DNA of 64,000 bases from Plasmopara viticola. Its lineage: Eukaryota > Oomycota > Peronosporomycetes > Peronosporales > Peronosporaceae. Numbering within the stretch: the stretch's first letter is position 1; each line of letters opens with the position of its first letter. Shown piece after piece: positions 58,828-64,000 of the stretch. Where the stretch lies: contig MBPM02000152.1 in NCBI GenBank assembly GCA_001695595.3, forward strand, positions 1-64,000, written 5' to 3'. The translations under genes were made by a program, and so were the position numbers. The notes beneath the pieces are model-generated. The model saw nothing but the letters and a program-made list of their open reading frames with translations. It had not been told where the DNA came from and did no database searches.

Positions 58828-59097
58828 AGAATGGTTTATGCAATGGCCTCACGACATATAACTCGTATATCTGCCCAATGGCGTGTACAAAGGCTCATTT
58901 TGAGCTCGCTTGATAACACCGACAGCCTTATTATTGCTCGAGCATGATCGACCGTGACAGCGTCGTCTTGATTTCAGCTATTGCAATATTAAATTAATTT
59001 GGACAAACGCGTCCTCTTCATCCGTAATAAATTAAAGGAATCTGAGGAGCAAGAAATGTGAAACAAGAGTACGATATTGTCGATAAAAATAAATTGT

Positions 59098-59170
59098 TAT
59101 CAGTGGAGGGGATCGAACCCTCGATCTCGAGCGTGTAAAACTCGCGTCCTAACCACTAGACGACACTGAC
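59098..59170 (-). tRNA. tRNA-Val(TAC), class A
   Basis: 3' S2c, 5' S1; T5; intact. Confidence 0.9.
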
Positions 59171-59442
59171 AGGTTCTTGTATAGTATGGCTTGGCAACAC
59201 ATAACTCTTAATCGTAATCAGTCTCTTGTACGCTGGCTTTTATATCGAGCAGATCAAAGCCGGCTTAGTACCACCATATTGCTCAAGCTTGGGCCACTGC
59301 GGCAGTGTCATCTGTCGTGCTAGCGTTCGCTCTAATATATAAATGGAAACACAAGCTGAAGTGATTACATCAACTTAAAGAAGACAGCGCACCAAAGAAA
59401 AGTGGAGCAAGAGAACATTTTGGTCAATAAGAAATAATATGA

Positions 59443-59515
59443 TATCAGAGGAGGGGATCGAACCCTCGATCTCGAGCGTGTGAAGCTCGCGTCCTAACCA
59501 CTAGACGACACTGAC
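59443..59515 (-). tRNA. tRNA-Val(CAC), class B
   Basis: 3' S1, 5' S2; no T4; intact. Confidence 0.8.
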
Positions 59516-59789
59516 AGAATGATTTATGCAATGGCCTCACGACATATAACTCGTATATCTGCCCAATGGCGTGTACAAAGGCTACATTTTGAGCTCGCTT
59601 GATAACACCGACAGCCTTATTATTGCTCGAGCATGATCGACCGTGACAGCGTCGTCTTGATTGTCAGCTATTGCAATATCAAATTAATTTACACAAACGC
59701 GTCCTCAACTCATCCGTAATAAATTAAAGGAATCTGAGGAGCAAGAAATGTGAAACAAGAGTACGATATTGTCGATAAAAATAAATTGT

Positions 59790-59862
59790 TATCAGTGGAG
59801 GGGATCGAACCCTCGATCTCGAGCGTGTAAAACTCGCGTCCTAACCACTAGACGACACTGAC
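59790..59862 (-). tRNA. tRNA-Val(TAC), class A
   Basis: 3' S2, 5' S1; T5; intact. Confidence 0.9.
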
Positions 59863-60134
59863 AGGTTCTTGTATAGTATGGCTTGGCAACACATAACTCT
59901 TAATCGTAATCAGTCTCTTGTACGCTGGCTTTTATATCGAGCAGATCAAAGCCGGCTTAGTACCACCATATTGCTCAAGCTTGGGCCACTGCGGCAGTGT
60001 CATCTGTCGTGCTAGCGTTCGCTCTAATATATAAATGGAAACACAAGCTGAAGTGATTAACATCAACTTAAAGAAGACAGCGCACCAAAGAAAAGTGGAG
60101 CAAGAGAACATTTTGGTCAAAAGAAATAATATGA

Positions 60135-60207
60135 TATCAGAGGAGGGGATCGAACCCTCGATCTCGAGCGTGTGAAGCTCGCGTCCTAACCACTAGACGA
60201 CACTGAC
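60135..60207 (-). tRNA. tRNA-Val(CAC), class B
   Basis: 3' S1, 5' S2; T4 variant trailer; intact. Confidence 0.82.
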
Positions 60208-60481
60208 AGAATGATTTATGCAATGGCCTCACGACATATAACTCGTATATCTGCCCAATGGCGTGTACAAAGGCTACATTTTGAGCTCGCTTGATAACAC
60301 CGACAGTCTTATTATTGCTCGAGCATGATCGACCGTGACAGCGTCGTCTTGATTGTCAGCTATTGCAATATCAAATTAATTTAGACGAACGCGTTCTCTA
60401 CTCATCCGTAATAAATTGAAGGAATCTGAGGAGCAAGAAATGTGAAACAAGAGTACGATATTGTCGATTAAAATCAATTGT

Positions 60482-60554
60482 TATTAGTGGAGGGGATCGA
60501 ACCCTCGATCTCGAGCGTGTGAAGCTCGCGTCCTAACCACTAGACGACACTGAC
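60482..60554 (-). tRNA. tRNA-Val(CAC), class C
   Basis: 3' S2b, 5' S2c; T4; C3-A70. Confidence 0.78.
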
Positions 60555-60825
60555 AGAATGGTTTATGCAATGGCCTCACGACATATAACTCGTATATCTG
60601 CCCAATGGCGTGTACAAAGGCTCATTTTGAGCTCGCTTGATAACACCGACAGCCTTATTATTGCTCGAGCATGATCGACCGTGACAGCGTCGTCTTGATT
60701 TCAGCTATTGCAATATTAAATTAATTTGGACAAACGCGTCCTCTTTCATCCGTAATAAATTAAAGGAATCTGAGGAGCAAGAAATGTGAAACAAGAGTAC
60801 GATATTGTCGATAAAAATAAATTGT

Positions 60826-60898
60826 TATCAGTGGAGGGGATCGAACCCTCGATCTCGAGCGTGTGAAGCTCGCGTCCTAACCACTAGACGACACTGAC
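60826..60898 (-). tRNA. tRNA-Val(CAC), class A
   Basis: 3' S2c, 5' S1; T5; intact. Confidence 0.9.
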
Positions 60899-61171
60899 AG
60901 GTTCTTGTGTAGTATGGCTTGGCAACACATAACTCTTAATCGTAATCAGTCTCTTGTACGCTGGCTTTTATATCGAGCAGATCAAAGCCGGCTTAGTACC
61001 ACCATATTGCTCAAGCTTGGGCCACTGCGGCAGTGTCATCTGTCGTGCTAGCGTTCGCTCTAATATATAAATGGAAACACAAGCTGAAGTGATTAACATC
61101 AACTTAAAGAAGACAGCGCACCAAAGAAAAGTGGAGCAAGAGAACATTTTGGTCAATAAGAAATAATATGA

Positions 61172-61244
61172 TATCAGAGGAGGGGATCGAACCCTCGATC
61201 TCGAGCGTGTGAAGCTCGCGTCCTAACCACTAGACGACACTGAC
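61172..61244 (-). tRNA. tRNA-Val(CAC), class B
   Basis: 3' S1, 5' S2; no T4; intact. Confidence 0.8.
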
Positions 61245-61518
61245 AGAATGATTTATGCAATGGCCTCACGACATATAACTCGTATATCTGCCCAATGGCG
61301 TGTACAAAGGCTACATTTTGAGCTCGCTTGATAACACCGACAGCCTTATTATTGCTCGAGCATGATCGACCGTGACAGCGTCGTCTTGATTGTCAGCTAT
61401 TGCAATATCAAATTAATTTACACAAACGCGTCCTATACTCATCCGTAATAAATTAAAGGAATCTGAGGAGCAAGAAATGTGAAACAAGAGTACGATATTG
61501 TCGATAAAAATAAATTGT

Positions 61519-61591
61519 TATCAGTGGAGGGGATCGAACCCTCGATCTCGAGCGTGTAAAACTCGCGTCCTAACCACTAGACGACACTGAC
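61519..61591 (-). tRNA. tRNA-Val(TAC), class A
   Basis: 3' S2, 5' S1; T5; intact. Confidence 0.9.
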
Positions 61592-61864
61592 AGGTTCTTG
61601 TATAGTATGGCTTGGCAACACATAACTCTTAATCGTAATCAGTCTCTTGTACGCTGGCTTTTATATCGAGCAGATCAAAGCCGGCTTAGTACCACCATAT
61701 TGCTCAAGCTTGGGCCACTGCGGCAGTGTCATCTGTCGTGCTAGCGTTCGCTCTAATATATAAATGGAAACACAAGCTGAAGTGATTAACATCAACTTAA
61801 AGAAGACAGCGCACCAAAGAAAAGTGGAGCAAGAGAACATTTTGGTCAAAAAGAAATAATATGA

Positions 61865-61937
61865 TATCAGAGGAGGGGATCGAACCCTCGATCTCGAGCG
61901 TGTGAAGCTCGCGTCCTAACCACTAGACGACACTGAC
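61865..61937 (-). tRNA. tRNA-Val(CAC), class B
   Basis: 3' S1, 5' S2; T5 variant trailer; intact. Confidence 0.82.
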
Positions 61938-62211
61938 AGAATGATTTATGCAATGGCCTCACGACATATAACTCGTATATCTGCCCAATGGCGTGTACAA
62001 AGGCTACATTTTGAGCTCGCTTGATAACACCGACAGCCTTATTATTGCTCGAGCATGATCGACCGTGACAGCGTCGTCTTGATTGTCAGCTATTGCAATA
62101 TCAAATTAATTTAGACGAACGCGTTCTCTACTCATCCGTAATAAATTGAAGGAATCTGAGGAGCAAGAAATGTGAAACAAGAGTACGATATTGTCGATTA
62201 AAATCAATTGT

Positions 62212-62284
62212 TATTAGTGGAGGGGATCGAACCCTCGATCTCGAGCGTGTGAAGCTCGCGTCCTAACCACTAGACGACACTGAC
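62212..62284 (-). tRNA. tRNA-Val(CAC), class C
   Basis: 3' S2b, 5' S2c; T4; C3-A70. Confidence 0.78.
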
Positions 62285-62556
62285 AGAATGGTTTATGCAA
62301 TGGCCTCACGACATATAACTCGTATATCTGCCCAATGGCGTGTACAAAGGCTCATTTTGAGCTCGCTTGATAACACCGACAGCCTTATTATTGCTCGAGC
62401 ATGATCGACCGTGACAGCGTCGTCTTGATTTCAGCTATTGCAATATTAAATTAATTTGGACAAACGCGTCCTCTTTTCATCCGTAATAAATTAAAGGAAT
62501 CTGAGGAGCAAGAAATGTGAAACAAGAGTACGATATTGTCGATAAAAATAAATTGT

Positions 62557-62629
62557 TATCAGTGGAGGGGATCGAACCCTCGATCTCGAGCGTGTGAAGC
62601 TCGCGTCCTAACCACTAGACGACACTGAC
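62557..62629 (-). tRNA. tRNA-Val(CAC), class A
   Basis: 3' S2c, 5' S1; T5; intact. Confidence 0.9.
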
Positions 62630-62902
62630 AGGTTCTTGTGTAGTATGGCTTGGCAACACATAACTCTTAATCGTAATCAGTCTCTTGTACGCTGGCTTTT
62701 ATATCGAGCAGATCAAAGCCGGCTTAGTACCACCATATTGCTCAAGCTTGGGCCACTGCGGCAGTGTCATCTGTCGTGCTAGCGTTCGCTCTAATATATA
62801 AATGGAAACACAAGCTGAAGTGATTAACATCAACTTAAAGAAGACAGCGCACCAAAGAAAAGTGGAGCAAGAGAACATTTTGGTCAATAAGAAATAATAT
62901 GA

Positions 62903-62975
62903 TATCAGAGGAGGGGATCGAACCCTCGATCTCGAGCGTGTGAAGCTCGCGTCCTAACCACTAGACGACACTGAC
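62903..62975 (-). tRNA. tRNA-Val(CAC), class B
   Basis: 3' S1, 5' S2; no T4; intact. Confidence 0.8.
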
Positions 62976-63248
62976 AGAATGATTTATGCAATGGCCTCAC
63001 GACATATAACTCGTATATCTGCCCAATGGCGTGTACAAAGGCTACATTTTGAGCTCGCTTGATAACACCGACAGCCTTATTATTGCTCGAGCATGATCGA
63101 CCGTGACAGCGTCGTCTTGATTGTCAGCTATTGCAATATCAAATTAATTTACACAAACGCGTCCTATACTCATCCGTAATAAATTAAAGGAATCTGAGGA
63201 GCAAGATAGTGAAACAAGAGTACGATATTGTCGATAAAAATAAATTGT

Positions 63249-63321
63249 TATCAGTGGAGGGGATCGAACCCTCGATCTCGAGCGTGTAAAACTCGCGTCC
63301 TAACCACTAGACGACACTGAC
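63249..63321 (-). tRNA. tRNA-Val(TAC), class A
   Basis: 3' S2, 5' S1; T5; intact. Confidence 0.9.
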
Positions 63322-63594
63322 AGGTTCTTGTATAGTATGGCTTGGCAACACATAACTCTTAATCGTAATCAGTCTCTTGTACGCTGGCTTTTATATCGAG
63401 CAGATCAAAGCCGGCTTAGTACCACCATATTGCTCAAGCTTGGGCCACTGCGGCAGTGTCATCTGTCGTGCTAGCGTTCGCTCTAATATATAAATGGAAA
63501 CACAAGCTGAAGTGATTAACATCAACTTAAAGAAGACAGCGCACCAAAGAAAAGTGGAGCAAGAGAACATTTTGGTCAAAAAGAAATAATATGA

Positions 63595-63667
63595 TATCAG
63601 AGGAGGGGATCGAACCCTCGATCTCGAGCGTGTGAAGCTCGCGTCCTAACCACTAGACGACACTGAC
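63595..63667 (-). tRNA. tRNA-Val(CAC), class B
   Basis: 3' S1, 5' S2; T5 variant trailer; intact. Confidence 0.82.
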
Positions 63668-63940
63668 AGAATGATTTATGCAATGGCCTCACGACATATA
63701 ACTCGTATATCTGCCCAATGGCGTGTACAAAGGCTACATTTTGAGCTCGCTTGATAACACCGACAGCTTATTATTGCTCGAGCATGATCGACCGTGACAG
63801 CGTCGTCTTGATTGTCAGCTATTGCAATATCAAATTAATTTAGACGAACGCGTTCTCTACTCATCCGTAATAAATTGAAGGAATCTGAGGAGCAAGAAAT
63901 GTGAAACAAGAGTACGATATTGTCGATTAAAATCAATTGT

Positions 63941-64000
63941 TATTAGTGGAGGGGATCGAACCCTCGATCTCGAGCATGTGAAGCTCGCGTCCTAACCACT
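63941..64000 (-). tRNA. tRNA-Val(CAC), class C, C38T, cut by window edge
   Basis: 3' S2b; T4; C3 side not seen; residues 1-13 lie beyond the window. C38 is T. Confidence 0.7.

Larger units (their letters stand above)
58755..60481 (-). repeat. Five-unit higher-order repeat
   Basis: From class C to class C is 1,727 bases and five tRNA units. Two further periods follow (60,482-62,211 and 62,212-63,940) of 1,730 and 1,729 bases. Confidence 0.8.
1..64000 (-). repeat. Tandem array of tRNA-Val genes (about 187 units)
   Basis: The whole window is a head-to-tail array of 73-nt tRNA genes on the minus strand separated by 265-275 nt spacers. The consensus tRNA folds canonically: acceptor GTCAGTG with CACTGAT, T8, C9, D stem GTCT/GGAC with 8-nt loop AGTGGTTA, G26, anticodon stem CGAGC/GCTCG, loop TTCACAC (anticodon CAC) or TTTACAC with T31 (anticodon TAC), variable loop AGATC, T stem GAGGG/CCCTC with loop TTCGATC, discriminator A73. 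No CCA is encoded. Both anticodons predict valine (codons GUG and GUA), and A35, C36 and A73 fit valine identity. The 5' flank of each gene lies to its right on the + strand. Spacer names S1 and S2 and classes A, B and C are defined here: A has a paired acceptor, B has U6-U67, C has C3-A70. No protein gene, rRNA or transposon was seen. Confidence 0.95.

Noticed and set aside
1..64000. CRISPR array
   Set aside because: The regular repeat and spacer look suggests it at first, but the 73-base repeats fold as tRNA, the spacers are of two repeated families rather than unique, and unit size is about 345 bases.
1..64000. tRNA-derived SINE array
   Set aside because: SINEs carry a tRNA-like head with a tail and disperse; here both tRNA ends are sharp, the unit is strictly tandem, there are no target-site duplications and no poly-A or LINE-like tail.
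1..64000. Assignment to Entamoeba because of tandem tRNA arrays
   Set aside because: Those arrays are very AT-rich with short simple repeats and usually mixed isotypes. None of this is seen here, so no organism is named.

Overview
The window is one uninterrupted tandem array of valine tRNA genes and holds nothing else that I can support as a gene. There are 185 complete or near-complete tRNA units plus a partial unit at each edge. All are head-to-tail on the minus strand, one about every 345 bases, so the array continues beyond both ends. The genes look eukaryotic nuclear: internal A-box and B-box promoter regions, no encoded CCA, and short T-tract (Pol III-type) terminators. I cannot name the organism. 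Large tRNA arrays are known from Entamoeba and from some animals, but this one has a moderate base composition, a single isotype and no short simple repeats in the spacers. Every unit is anticodon CAC or TAC, so all are predicted valine isoacceptors decoding GUG or GUA. || Layout. Read on the + strand, two spacer families of about 265-275 bases separate the genes. Because the genes are on the minus strand, the spacer to the right of a gene is its 5' flank and the spacer to the left is its 3' flank. S1 begins 'aggttcttgt'; S2 begins 'agaatg' and has at least three subtypes (S2a, S2b, S2c). S1 and S2 can be aligned with each other and look like old duplicates. tRNA classes are set by the 3' acceptor strand and follow the 3' flank: class A (fully paired acceptor, 3' flank S2a or S2c, 83 copies), class B (U6-U67 mismatch, 3' flank S1, 85 copies) and class C (C3-A70 mismatch, 3' flank S2b, 17 complete copies and one partial). 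Anticodon TAC occurs in 56 clear copies (53 of them class A), plus 4 damaged TAC-like copies; the other 125 complete copies are CAC or CAC-derived. || The repeat is higher-order: dimers (S1-B-S2-A, about 692 bases) and trimers (S1-B-S2-C-S2-A, about 1,034 bases) combine into 5-unit (about 1,728 bases) and 7-unit (2,418 bases) periods. Regions: 1-15,526 regular; 15,527-17,595 runs of consecutive S1 units; 17,596-37,080 regular; 37,080-51,900 rich in single-base indels and probably poor consensus; 51,900-64,000 mostly regular, with another S1 run at 56,067-57,026. || Short open reading frames recur in S1 because the spacer is homogenised; I do not treat them as genes.
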